Of a stretch of DNA of 19,803 nt, positions 1-7,162 are shown piece after piece. The notes beneath the pieces are model-generated. The model had not been told where the DNA came from and did no database searches. It worked only from the letters and a program-made list of their open reading frames with translations. The DNA is from CAZNJQ01 sp964573545. GTDB taxonomy: Bacteria; Patescibacteriota; Minisyncoccia; Phycocordibacterales; UBA2135. Positions within the stretch are counted from its first letter, which is position 1; each line of letters begins with the position of its first letter. Location: NCBI GenBank assembly GCA_964573545.1, contig CAZNJQ010000013.1:1-19803 (forward strand), read 5' to 3'. The translations under genes and the position numbers were made by a program.

Positions 1-303
1 CCCCAGAAAAATAGTGGCGGGGCGCATCAGGAGTTCCGTTCAAAAAAGGTTCGCGTAAAAGATACAATCTTACCGCCAACCCTCAGTTCCTGTATACTTC
101 TATCAAGAGTCCTGAAATTAAGCCGTTTTTGCCGACTTGGTTCGGCCTTGCTCACCACGAGTCGCTCGGGACAGGCTGGTTCTAATTTCCGGGCATCGCC
201 CCCGCATAAAGAAATTTCGCATTCAGACAATCCAAAAAATCGCCAAGTCGTTGGCGTAGCGATGGAAGAATTGTTAAAATAATTTTGCGAAACTTACTTG
301 AGT
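1..303. other. Region without a confident gene
   Basis: No recognisable gene. Plus frame 1 is open from the window edge to a TAA at 280-282, but its first ATG is at 262 and the peptide is low in complexity and resembles nothing I know. Frame 3 has a more protein-like stretch between stops at 12-14 and 183-185, with no ATG. A minus-strand TTG-initiated frame (27-230) is also open. GCCGA/TCGGC (131-146) and CGAG/CTCG arms suggest an intergenic palindromic repeat. The stretch may be the decayed 3' end of a gene entering from the left, or non-coding DNA. Confidence 0.4.
251..280 (+). promoter_or_regulatory. Candidate promoter of the cyclodipeptide-synthase-like gene
   Basis: TTGGCG (251-256), an 18-nt spacer and TAAAAT (275-280) resemble a sigma70-type promoter. 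The expected transcription start near 287 is about 17 nt before the ATG at 304. This is pattern matching only. Confidence 0.35.
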
Positions 304-1044
304 ATGACATTTGGTAAAAACAAAATTTACGACATCAACAAGCTCCCCGCACAACCCGGCATTTTGATATTTCCGATCTCAGTGAGTCGTATTTCAAATG
401 CACAGAGCGCAAAAGCCTGTTGGGAATATGTGAAAATATTTAGCCCTGACAAAATCGTTAAACCGATGGTCGGATTAAACATCGTATACGGAGATTACTT
501 ATACTTTAATTCGGAAGAACCGGCGAATATTTTAAAATTAAAATTTGGAAATACTATCCTCGGGCACAAGAATGAATTTCTAAAGATTCTTGCAAAAAAC
601 CCGATGTACATAGATAAGGCCGTTTCGTTCTCAACTTGGAACCAAATACTTCTTGAAGCAAAAGATTTTATGCGTCACATTGGTGAATTGAAGAAATTGT
701 ATACGGAAGACGATATCTTTAAAAAATATGTTGAGGAGGATATACGAACTTACTCAAAAGGACTTACAGAATTGAACACAGATTTTATTTTGGAAGAAAC
801 GCTCATGTATTACCTCATCGCAAAAGGAAAGGTTGTGCTTCGAAATGATTTCGTGCAAGGACACCATAAATGGATACTTTGGTGTTACCCAGGCAAACCA
901 CTCAAAAGCATGCTTTATATTCAGCAGAAAAATCCATTTAATCTTTCTAATCCGGAAAATACATACGAACATTCAATTTACGACTTAGAAGAAAAGAAAC
1001 TTTATGACGCAACAAAGCTGGATTTGGAATCATTAAATTTGTGA
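304..1044 (+). CDS. Possible divergent cyclodipeptide synthase (tRNA-dependent); otherwise hypothetical
   Basis: A 246-residue protein. I chose ATG 304; an in-frame TTG lies two codons upstream at 298. Cyclodipeptide synthases (CDPS) are about 240-residue TyrRS-like enzymes that take two aminoacyl-tRNAs and make a cyclic dipeptide. Seen here: an N-terminal segment with serines (PISVSRIS, S26/S28) where CDPS place their nucleophile; a central VSFSTWNQI followed by a helical region and LYTEDDIFKKYVEED (132-146), like the CDPS W-I/Y-D-F pattern; and FILEE (161-165), matching the YxxxE catalytic pair with Phe for Tyr. Length and motif order agree, but overall similarity is weak and the call is an inference. 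The gene is visibly AT-rich and uses A/T-ending codons, unlike the GC-richer neighbours, which suggests transfer. No tailoring enzyme is visible nearby. The coding call itself is secure. Confidence 0.45.
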   Translation: MTFGKNKIYDINKLPAQPGILIFPISVSRISNAQSAKACWEYVKIFSPDKIVKPMVGLNIVYGDYLYFNSEEPANILKLKFGNTILGHKNEFLKILAKNPMYIDKAVSFSTWNQILLEAKDFMRHIGELKKLYTEDDIFKKYVEEDIRTYSKGLTELNTDFILEETLMYYLIAKGKVVLRNDFVQGHHKWILWCYPGKPLKSMLYIQQKNPFNLSNPENTYEHSIYDLEEKKLYDATKLDLESLNL

Positions 1045-1098
1045 ACCATACAGGGGGCATGTCGAGCCGTTTTATACCGGTTGCACGTCACGTGCGCG

Positions 1099-1764
1099 TT
1101 AATGCGCCACGGTGAAAGCGATGACGCGGCGCGCGCCGGCGGCACGCAGGACTTTTTTCGCTTCGGCGAGCGTGCCGCCGGTTGTCGTGATGTCGTCAAC
1201 GAGGACGATGTTCCGCCCCGTGACACTCTCCGGGTGCGGCACGGAGAAACATTCGCGCACATTCGTGAGCCGCTCGGTCCGGTTTGCGATAGTCGCCTGC
1301 GGCTTGGTGTCTTTGTGCTTCACGAGTGCGTCTTCTGAAAGTTCAAGGTCTGGCGAGAGGCGTGCGAGTTCGCGCGCGATGAGTGCGGCGTGATTGAACC
1401 CGCGCATACGGAGCCGCTTTTTTGAAAGGGGAATCGGGATAAGGAGCGGTTTCGTGAAATTACGGAGCAGCGCTTCCTCGGAGACTGTCTCGGCAATGAA
1501 CGGCTGAAGCTCCCGAGCAAAGAGCGCCGCGAGCTCCCGCCCGCCGCGGTATTTGAGCGTCCAAAGCGCCTTTTTTATCGCCGGAGTATGGTACGAGAAA
1601 AGCGCTAGGGCATCTCTCATACCCGTGTACTCCGCGGGCGGTGCTGTACCTAGGCATTCTGCGCAGATGTATTCGTTTTTTCTCCCGCAGCCGAAGCAGG
1701 TACGCGGAAAGAGCGCGTCCAACGCCGCCGCGAGCGCTTTTTTGAGAAAACCCATGGGAAACAT
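1099..1764 (-). CDS. comF: ComF family protein (amidophosphoribosyltransferase-like)
   Basis: A 221-residue protein of the ComF/GntX family, needed in competent bacteria for handling incoming single-stranded DNA in the cytoplasm. An N-terminal zinc ribbon is intact (C23, C26, C34, C37 in CFGCGRKNEYICAEC). The C-terminal phosphoribosyltransferase domain carries the signature IVLVDDITTTGGT (186-198). A conserved RMRGFNHA segment (119-126) and a DTKPQATIANRTER-type segment lie before it. The frame is open further upstream to 1980, but the residues before ATG 1764 look non-coding; ATG 1755 is a second possible start. It is divergent from the pilus operon, which fits a type IV pilus/ComF DNA-uptake pathway. 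The 3' end faces the AT-rich gene, with a 54-nt gap. Confidence 0.9.
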   Translation of the reverse strand: MFPMGFLKKALAAALDALFPRTCFGCGRKNEYICAECLGTAPPAEYTGMRDALALFSYHTPAIKKALWTLKYRGGRELAALFARELQPFIAETVSEEALLRNFTKPLLIPIPLSKKRLRMRGFNHAALIARELARLSPDLELSEDALVKHKDTKPQATIANRTERLTNVRECFSVPHPESVTGRNIVLVDDITTTGGTLAEAKKVLRAAGARRVIAFTVAH

Positions 1765-1843
1765 ACGCGGAAACGGATTCGTGTGTGGATAAGTCTTTTG
1801 TCCGGAATACGCTGTAATTATGCGATATGATATACTATATGTA

Positions 1844-1903
1844 CAATTGGCTCGCTTGAGCCGGGCAAAAACCGCGTTTTTGCCGCTTCTCGCCCGCCAA
1901 TTG
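1844..1903. repeat. Nested inverted repeats upstream of pilM
   Basis: An outer inverted repeat CAATTGGC (1844-1851)/GCCAATTG (1896-1903) encloses two perfect hairpins: GGCTC-gctt-GAGCC (1849-1862) and GGCAAAAA-ccgcg-TTTTTGCC (1864-1884). It lies between the divergent comF and pilM starts. It may be a structured 5' UTR of the pilus transcript or a bidirectional terminator-like element. Confidence 0.55.
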
Positions 1904-1942
1904 GGGCAGAATGATTGAGAAAAAAGCGCAGGACGGACGGCG

Positions 1943-2017
1943 GCACTCGCGTGCCTTCTTCCGGTGCTGTTTCGCGGCATGTCTCCCTACTTTCGCGCGG
2001 CAGAGCGCTTGACGCTC
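1943..2017 (+). repeat. Two further hairpins in the pilM leader
   Basis: GGCAC-tcgc-GTGCC (1943-1956) and GAGCG-cttga-CGCTC (2003-2017) are perfect 5-bp stems with short loops. The second ends 23 nt before the pilM ATG. Together with 1844-1903 they make the leader strongly structured. Confidence 0.4.
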
Positions 2018-2040
2018 AATTAGCAATGTAATTTTTGCAG

Positions 2041-3201
2041 ATGGATCGTATTTTAGAAGCACTCAAGACATTCATGTCGCGCTTCGGGCGCTTTGGGAGG
2101 GCTCCGGGCGAGAGTGTTCTAGGCATTGATGTCGGTTCTTCTTCAGTTAAATTAGTGCAGCTCCGGCGCGTGAAGGGAAAAGCCGTGCTTGAAACATACG
2201 GCGCACTCGCTTTGGGTCCGTACGACAAGCGCGATGTGGGACAGGCGACGAGCCTTCCCGCGGAGACGATTGCGGAAGCGCTCCGCGACCTCATGCGAGA
2301 AGCGAACGTGACGTCAAAAAACAGCGGATTCTCGATTCCACTCGCGTCGAGCCTTGCGATAGTCATAGAGGTTCCGGCGGTGCCCGAGGCGAAGCTCGCA
2401 GAGATGGTCCCGATAGAAGCGAGGAAATATATTCCCGTCCCGATATCGGAAGTCACGCTTGATTGGTGGGTTATACCGGAGCGGGAGAGGGAGTCGTTGA
2501 ATATCGAGGAGAGCATCGAGCCGGAGGGTGCCGATGACGAAAAAGAAAAGAAGACGCTTCAAGTTCTTTTAGTCGCGATACACAACGATGTTATCCGCAT
2601 GTATCAGCGGATCGCGGAGGCGAGCGGTCTCAGCGTAAGTTTTCTTGAGGTGGAGACATTTAGCGCCATCCGTTCGCTCGTTCGCGGCGGCACCGCAACG
2701 TTTCTCATCCTCGACATCGGCGCGCGCACGACAAAAGTTTCGATCGTTGAGAACGGCGTCGTCTATCGCTCGCACCTCATAAGCCACGGCTCGCAGGATA
2801 TCACTATCGCGCTCTCGAAATCTTTGAATGTAAGTTTCGCAAAAGCGGAAGAAATGAAGCGTGAAGCGGGGCTCCTGATACAGCCGGGCGCCGAGAATAA
2901 CGTCGCGCCGACAGCGGAGCTCATCATGGACGGCATTTTCACGGAGGTAAACAGGATACTTCTTGATTACGAAAAGAAATACGGCCGTGCGGTAAGCCAG
3001 GTCATTCTTTCGGGCGCAGGCGCGCTTCTTAAGGGGACTGTCGAATCCGCAAAGAAAAATCTTGATACGGAGGTGATGTACGGGGAGCCGTTCGGAAAAG
3101 TCGAGGCGCCGGCGTTCATGGAAGAAGTTTTAAAAGAAGTCGGTCCGGAGTTCGCAGTTGCGGTCGGCATCGGACTTCGCAAACTGCAGGAGCTTGAATA
3201 A
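2041..3201 (+). CDS. pilM: Type IV pilus assembly protein PilM (actin-like ATPase)
   Basis: A 386-residue FtsA/actin-fold ATPase that sits on the cytoplasmic side and binds the N-terminus of PilN, linking the alignment complex to the motors. GIDVGSSSVKLVQL (28-41) is the phosphate-1 motif, FLILDIGARTTKVSIVENG (221-239) phosphate-2, and VILSGAGALLKG (321-332) the adenosine loop; VAVGIGLR closes the domain. An acidic insert (about 155-171) precedes the KTLQVLLVAI strand. Start: ATG 2041 is preferred over the TTG at 2035; no Shine-Dalgarno is visible. It is the first gene of the operon; pilN follows after 105 nt. Confidence 0.95.
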   Translation: MDRILEALKTFMSRFGRFGRAPGESVLGIDVGSSSVKLVQLRRVKGKAVLETYGALALGPYDKRDVGQATSLPAETIAEALRDLMREANVTSKNSGFSIPLASSLAIVIEVPAVPEAKLAEMVPIEARKYIPVPISEVTLDWWVIPERERESLNIEESIEPEGADDEKEKKTLQVLLVAIHNDVIRMYQRIAEASGLSVSFLEVETFSAIRSLVRGGTATFLILDIGARTTKVSIVENGVVYRSHLISHGSQDITIALSKSLNVSFAKAEEMKREAGLLIQPGAENNVAPTAELIMDGIFTEVNRILLDYEKKYGRAVSQVILSGAGALLKGTVESAKKNLDTEVMYGEPFGKVEAPAFMEEVLKEVGPEFAVAVGIGLRKLQELE

Positions 3202-3203
3202 AA

Positions 3204-3281
3204 ACATGTGACCGATAACCATTGACATGTGACTTGTGACCACGGCGCGTGCGCGTGACTCGGGGTAGAAGTCAAATGTCA
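3204..3281. repeat. ATGTGAC-type repeats and hairpin between pilM and pilN
   Basis: ACATGTGAC occurs at 3205-3213 and 3225-3233, followed by TTGTGACC at 3234-3241. TGACATGTGAC (3223-3233) can pair with GTCAAATGTCA (3271-3281) with one mismatch, looping out the GC-rich GCGCGTGCGCG segment. Function unknown; it could be an intergenic repeat or mRNA-processing structure. Confidence 0.4.
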
Positions 3282-3306
3282 CCTGTTAAAAGTCAAACGG
3301 TATTAT

Positions 3307-3894
3307 ATGGCCGAGTTCAGAACATCATTCATTCCTAAAAAACCGATTGGTGCTGCACCGCAGGAGGAGAAGCGGGGCATCAATCTTGTACTATTCGTTT
3401 CGCTCGTGATATTTTTAGGCACGCTCCTTGTGCTCATAAGTCTTTTTGCATACCAGGTGTATTTGAAGCAGCAGGAAACCGCGCTTGCTGATTCCGTGAA
3501 GCGCGCGAAAGAAGCCGTTGAGCCCGCGCTCGTGGAAAGTTTGGAGCGGATAGACTCGCGGGTCGCCTCTGCTGAGGGGATACTGACGAACCACCTCATC
3601 GTCTCTCCGGTTCTTCGGCTTCTCCAGATGCAGACGCTCCAGAGTGTGGCATTTGAAAATTTTAATTACACCGTCGAGCCGGATGGTTCCATTGTATTGC
3701 GGCTTACCGGCGAGGCGAGAAATTATTCGTCCGTTGCGCTCCAGTCCGTCATCTTCGGAGAGAACACGTTCATCAAGAACGCGCTCTTCTCGAATTTTCA
3801 GCTTAGCACGCGCGGAAATGTGGTGTTCAATTTTACCGCGAACATAGACAAACGCCTTGTGCTCTACAGCAGCGCGCTTACCGCAGGATTCTAA
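3307..3894 (+). CDS. pilN: PilN-like type IV pilus alignment protein
   Basis: A 195-residue bitopic membrane protein. It has a short cytoplasmic N-terminus (residues 1-24, the part that would contact PilM), one transmembrane helix at about 25-50 (INLVLFVSLVIFLGTLLVLI), a helical/coiled-coil stretch (about 52-95) and a C-terminal alpha/beta domain. Sequence similarity to proteobacterial PilN is low; the call rests on topology, length and position between pilM and pilO. The ATG at 3307 is the only reasonable start. pilO follows after 9 nt, so the two are co-transcribed. Confidence 0.8.
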   Translation: MAEFRTSFIPKKPIGAAPQEEKRGINLVLFVSLVIFLGTLLVLISLFAYQVYLKQQETALADSVKRAKEAVEPALVESLERIDSRVASAEGILTNHLIVSPVLRLLQMQTLQSVAFENFNYTVEPDGSIVLRLTGEARNYSSVALQSVIFGENTFIKNALFSNFQLSTRGNVVFNFTANIDKRLVLYSSALTAGF

Positions 3895-3903
3895 TCATTC
3901 ATC

Positions 3904-4443
3904 ATGATGAAACAATTTGCTCCGGTCATTCTCATCATTGTCTCCATCGCCGTCTTCTTCGGGCTTATCTCCCCGTTATATGACGGAGTCAAAGAGCGGC
4001 GCGCGCAGATAAAGCTTTTGAACGAGGCGCTCAGCAATTCGCGGAAGGTGCAAACCGTGCGCGACCAGCTTCTTGAGCGGTACAATCGCATTTCCACCGC
4101 AGACCTTGAGCGGCTCAAGAAAATAGTACCGGACCATGTCGACAATGTGCGGCTTCTTATCGAAGTTGACCGGATTGCCACGAGAAACGGAGTTGTCGTC
4201 CAGCATGTCGCGACGAGAGATGGTTCGCGGAGCGAACGCGCCACGTTGGGGCCCGACGAATCTCCGATAGGGACGATACGGATGAATTTTTCGCTTGCGG
4301 GGGGATTCCAGAACATCATTGCGTTTCTCTCGGAGCTTGAGCAGAGCCTTCGGGTCGTCGACATCACCGCGTTTTCGTTCACTCGCGGGAAAGGAGACGT
4401 GTACGAGTATGACATGGAGATACAGACGTACTGGCTTAAATAA
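3904..4443 (+). CDS. pilO: PilO-like type IV pilus alignment protein
   Basis: A 179-residue protein with an N-terminal membrane helix (about 5-24, FAPVILIIVSIAVFFGLIS), a coiled coil (about 28-75, with the LLERYNRISTADLERLKKIVPD region typical of PilO), and a ferredoxin-like C-terminal domain ending in the Y-x-Y-D-M-E-I-x-T-Y-W strand. PilO pairs with PilN to align the assembly platform. Two adjacent ATGs (3904, 3907) are possible starts. It is followed after 34 nt by the small membrane protein. Confidence 0.85.
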   Translation: MMKQFAPVILIIVSIAVFFGLISPLYDGVKERRAQIKLLNEALSNSRKVQTVRDQLLERYNRISTADLERLKKIVPDHVDNVRLLIEVDRIATRNGVVVQHVATRDGSRSERATLGPDESPIGTIRMNFSLAGGFQNIIAFLSELEQSLRVVDITAFSFTRGKGDVYEYDMEIQTYWLK

Positions 4444-4477
4444 GTTTTAAAGTTTATAAGGTCTACACACAAACGGA

Positions 4478-4777
4478 ATGAACAAGGATACGATTAAAAA
4501 TATTATTATCGCGGTGGTCCTGCTTCTCGTGATATTCGGCACATATAGTTTCTTCTTTAAGAAAAGTCCCGAAGAAGAGGCGGCCCTCGTTCGCGAGACG
4601 GCGACGCCCGCAGAGTCGGCGGTCGTGCGGGAATTTCTCGCTCTTCTCGGGACATTGAACAGGCTTACTTTGGATACGAGTATTTTCGGAAGCCCGCTGT
4701 TCAAGAGTTTGCGGGACGAAAGTGTCGAGCTTGCGCCGCAGACCCAGGGACGGGAAAATCCGTTTGCGCCGCTGTAG
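4478..4777 (+). CDS. Small single-pass membrane protein, positional counterpart of PilP
   Basis: A 99-residue protein with one transmembrane helix (about 8-27, NIIIAVVLLLVIFGTYSFFF), a charged linker and a conserved-looking tail ending GRENPFAPL. The end resembles the RDPF-type segment of PilP, and its place directly after pilO is where pilP lies in other pilus operons. It lacks the PilP beta domain, as expected if there is no outer-membrane secretin to contact. The role in the alignment complex is inferred from position. Confidence 0.65.
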   Translation: MNKDTIKNIIIAVVLLLVIFGTYSFFFKKSPEEEAALVRETATPAESAVVREFLALLGTLNRLTLDTSIFGSPLFKSLRDESVELAPQTQGRENPFAPL

Positions 4778-4815
4778 CAACTTTCAGGTTTAAAAGTTTT
4801 ACGTTGAAAAGTGCA

Positions 4816-4849
4816 ACACGGCGGGGATTGTAAGGCGTTATACCCGTGT
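4816..4849. repeat. Short hairpin upstream of pilB
   Basis: ACACGG (4816-4821) and CCGTGT (4844-4849) form a 6-bp inverted repeat in the 116-nt gap before pilB. The stem is weak; it may be a processing or attenuation structure or chance. Confidence 0.2.
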
Positions 4850-4893
4850 GGTTTTATAAACTTTTATCGTTAAAACGTTTCTAATTTCGCCGC

Positions 4894-6720
4894 ATGGCAT
4901 TCACAGATTATCTCGCGCAAAAAGGAGTCATGAGTTCGCAGGAGGCGGACAAGCTTCTTGCCGAGGCGGGGGAATCCGGCGAAAGCGTTGACGCGTTGCT
5001 CATACGCCGCGGCATCGAGGAACCGGCGCTTCTCGAACTTAAATCGGAGTATTATAAAACGCCGTTCAAGAAAATCGACCCCGAATCCGTACCGACGGAG
5101 CTTTTTCAATATATTCCCGAAGAGGCGGCGCTTCACTACCAATTTGTTCCGCTCGGGATGGCGAATGGAGTGCTTGAAGTCGGCATTGTCGACCCGGACA
5201 ACATAGAAGCGCGAGATGCGCTCCAGTTCATTTCGTCGAAGACGGGGCTTCCGTTTAAAATTTTTCTTATAAGCACGCCGACATTTGAAGGGCTCATCAG
5301 CCAGTACAAAGGGCTCTCCGGACAGGTGCGCAAAGCGCTCTCCGAATTCGAGTCTCCGGACATGCAGAACGGAGAGGGAAAAGCTGCCGTCGATATCGGA
5401 GAAATAGAAACTCCCGGTACGGAAAAAGAAGAGCCCGAAGCCTCCGAAGAAGCCCCCCCGAAAGAGTTTGAAGAAGCGGAGATACCGAAAGCCGCCGCGC
5501 TGCCGACAGCGAAGGGTGTCGAAGACTTGTCGCGCATTGTCGAAGAAGCGCCAGTGAGCAAAATCGTCGGTGTCATACTCCGCCATGCCGTCGAGGGGCG
5601 CGCGTCTGATATTCACATAGAACCGACTGCGGATAAGCTCCGCGTGCGATTCAGGATAGACGGCGTGCTTTTCACGAGCCTCCAGTTGCCGCTTTCGGTG
5701 CACCGCGCAGTTGTCGCGCGCATAAAAGTGCTTGCCAATCTGAAGCTTGACGAGCGAAGGAAGCCCCAGGACGGACGATTTCTTATGAAGTTCGAGGGGC
5801 GGCGGATAGACCTGCGTGTTTCAACCTTCCCGACGTTCTTCGGGGAAAAAGTCGAGATGCGGATACTCGATTTGGGAAGCGGTCTTCAGGCGCTCGGAGA
5901 GACGGGACTTACCGAGACCGACATGAAAGCTCTTCGCACTGCCATCACGCGCCCGTACGGAATGATACTTCTCACCGGACCGACTGGTTCCGGAAAGACG
6001 ACGACGCTCCGCGCCATGATAAATGAGCTCGACCGGGAAAAGCAGAACATCGTCACTTTAGAAGATCCGGTTGAATACAACATAGAAGGAGTCTCACAAT
6101 CGCAGGTGCGGCCCGAGATCGGCTACACATTTGCGAGCGGCCTCCGGCATATTTTGCGGCAGGACCCGGATGTCATCATGGTCGGAGAGATCCGCGATAA
6201 AGAAACGGCGGAGCTCGCGATACAAGCCGCACTCACGGGCCACCTTGTCTTTTCAACACTTCACACGAATACCGCGATCGGCGTGGTGCCGCGGCTTGTC
6301 GATATGGGCATCGATCCGTATCTTATCGCTCCGACGATCCTTGTCGCCGTGGCGCAGCGGCTTGCGAAAGTGATATGTCCCGATGCCAAGAAAGAGGTGC
6401 CCGTCGACGGAGGCATTAAGATCATGATTGAAAAACAGTTCGCGGACTTGCCGCAAGAGTTCCGAAAGAAGATTCCGGAGATAAAAACAGTGTATGATGC
6501 CGTACCGACCGCTGATTGCCCCGGCGGCACTCGTGGCAGGATCGGCGTTTTTGAGATACTTCCCATCTCGAAGGAAATACGGGAGGTAATCTTGAAGAGC
6601 CCGTCGGAGGCGGCAATTTACAAAATCGCGCGGGAGCAGGGAATGCTCACTATGAAAGAAGACGCGATACTGAAATCTTCAAAAGGGATAATCCCCTTCA
6701 GCGAGGTGAATGCCTTGTAG
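4894..6720 (+). CDS. pilB: Type IV pilus extension ATPase PilB/GspE
   Basis: A 608-residue hexameric motor that powers pilus polymerisation from the cytoplasm. Order: N-terminal MshEN/T2SSE-N domain (about 1-145), an acidic Glu/Pro linker (150-210), then the motor core. Motor motifs: SDIHIEP and VRFRIDG (N2 domain), Walker A GPTGSGKTT (362-370), the Asp box around TLEDPVEY (388-395), Walker B DPDVIMVGEIRD (424-435) and the His box GHLVFSTLHTN (449-459). Oddity: the usual tetracysteine zinc site is reduced to one Cys per pair (C495 in VICPDAKK and C542 in ADCPGGTRGRIGVFE). Length is slightly above the usual 560-570. The start ATG 4894 has no Shine-Dalgarno. Confidence 0.97.
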   Translation: MAFTDYLAQKGVMSSQEADKLLAEAGESGESVDALLIRRGIEEPALLELKSEYYKTPFKKIDPESVPTELFQYIPEEAALHYQFVPLGMANGVLEVGIVDPDNIEARDALQFISSKTGLPFKIFLISTPTFEGLISQYKGLSGQVRKALSEFESPDMQNGEGKAAVDIGEIETPGTEKEEPEASEEAPPKEFEEAEIPKAAALPTAKGVEDLSRIVEEAPVSKIVGVILRHAVEGRASDIHIEPTADKLRVRFRIDGVLFTSLQLPLSVHRAVVARIKVLANLKLDERRKPQDGRFLMKFEGRRIDLRVSTFPTFFGEKVEMRILDLGSGLQALGETGLTETDMKALRTAITRPYGMILLTGPTGSGKTTTLRAMINELDREKQNIVTLEDPVEYNIEGVSQSQVRPEIGYTFASGLRHILRQDPDVIMVGEIRDKETAELAIQAALTGHLVFSTLHTNTAIGVVPRLVDMGIDPYLIAPTILVAVAQRLAKVICPDAKKEVPVDGGIKIMIEKQFADLPQEFRKKIPEIKTVYDAVPTADCPGGTRGRIGVFEILPISKEIREVILKSPSEAAIYKIAREQGMLTMKEDAILKSSKGIIPFSEVNAL

Positions 6721-6730
6721 CATTTTATTG

Positions 6731-6736
6731 TATAAT
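6731..6736 (+). promoter_or_regulatory. Candidate -10 box before the response regulator
   Basis: A perfect TATAAT sits 10 nt before the ATG at 6747, with no good -35 at 17 nt. It may give an internal, near-leaderless transcript for the regulator and pilT. Confidence 0.3.
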
Positions 6737-6746
6737 TAATGATGGT

Positions 6747-7145
6747 ATGGGAGATGAGAAGAAATACGGCATATTGATCGTCGATGATGACAATTTTCTG
6801 CTCGACATGTATGCGATCAAATTCAGAGAATCCGGATTCAGCGTAGAGACACTCGGAGAGAGTACGAGGGTTGTCGCGGCGCTTAAAGGAAACCCCGCAA
6901 TTGACGCAGTGCTTCTCGACATTGTGATGCCGCAGATGGACGGATTCCAAGTGCTTCAGAAGATTAAAGAAGACAAAGAGCTCTCCCGCGTACTCGTTAT
7001 TATGCTTTCGAACTTGGGGCAGGAACAGGATATCAAGAGAGCGACTGAGCTGGGGGCGGACGGATACATTATTAAAGCGAACGTGACGCCGAAAGATGTC
7101 GTCGAAAAAGTGAAAACGGCGCTCGCGCAAAAAAATACAGGGTAA
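6747..7145 (+). CDS. CheY-like single-domain response regulator
   Basis: A 132-residue stand-alone receiver domain. Acidic pocket D13-D15 (VDDD), phosphoacceptor D58 (LLDIVMPQMDG), switch Ser88 (IMLSN) and conserved Lys110 (GADGYIIK) are all present. There is no output domain, so it should act by protein contact, as PilG/PilH/CheY proteins do on pilus motors. It lies between pilB and pilT, 26 nt after pilB and 17 nt before pilT, which argues that it acts on pilus extension or retraction. No histidine kinase is present in the window. Confidence 0.92.
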   Translation: MGDEKKYGILIVDDDNFLLDMYAIKFRESGFSVETLGESTRVVAALKGNPAIDAVLLDIVMPQMDGFQVLQKIKEDKELSRVLVIMLSNLGQEQDIKRATELGADGYIIKANVTPKDVVEKVKTALAQKNTG

Positions 7146-7162
7146 TCGTACATACTATTTAT

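Noticed and set aside
27..230. TTG-initiated minus-strand frame of 67 residues
   Set aside because: No homology recognised, no start signal, and it spans palindromic sequence (ERLVVSKAEPSRQKR-type peptide) that looks like an intergenic repeat.
1765..1980. 72-residue N-terminal extension of ComF
   Set aside because: The extension has no family similarity and covers the nested hairpin leader; ATG 1764 gives a normal-length ComF with the zinc ribbon near its start.
4870..5703. 277-residue minus-strand frame antisense to pilB
   Set aside because: It is rich in Arg/Phe/Gly from codon-reversed text, has no recognisable domain and lies fully within pilB.
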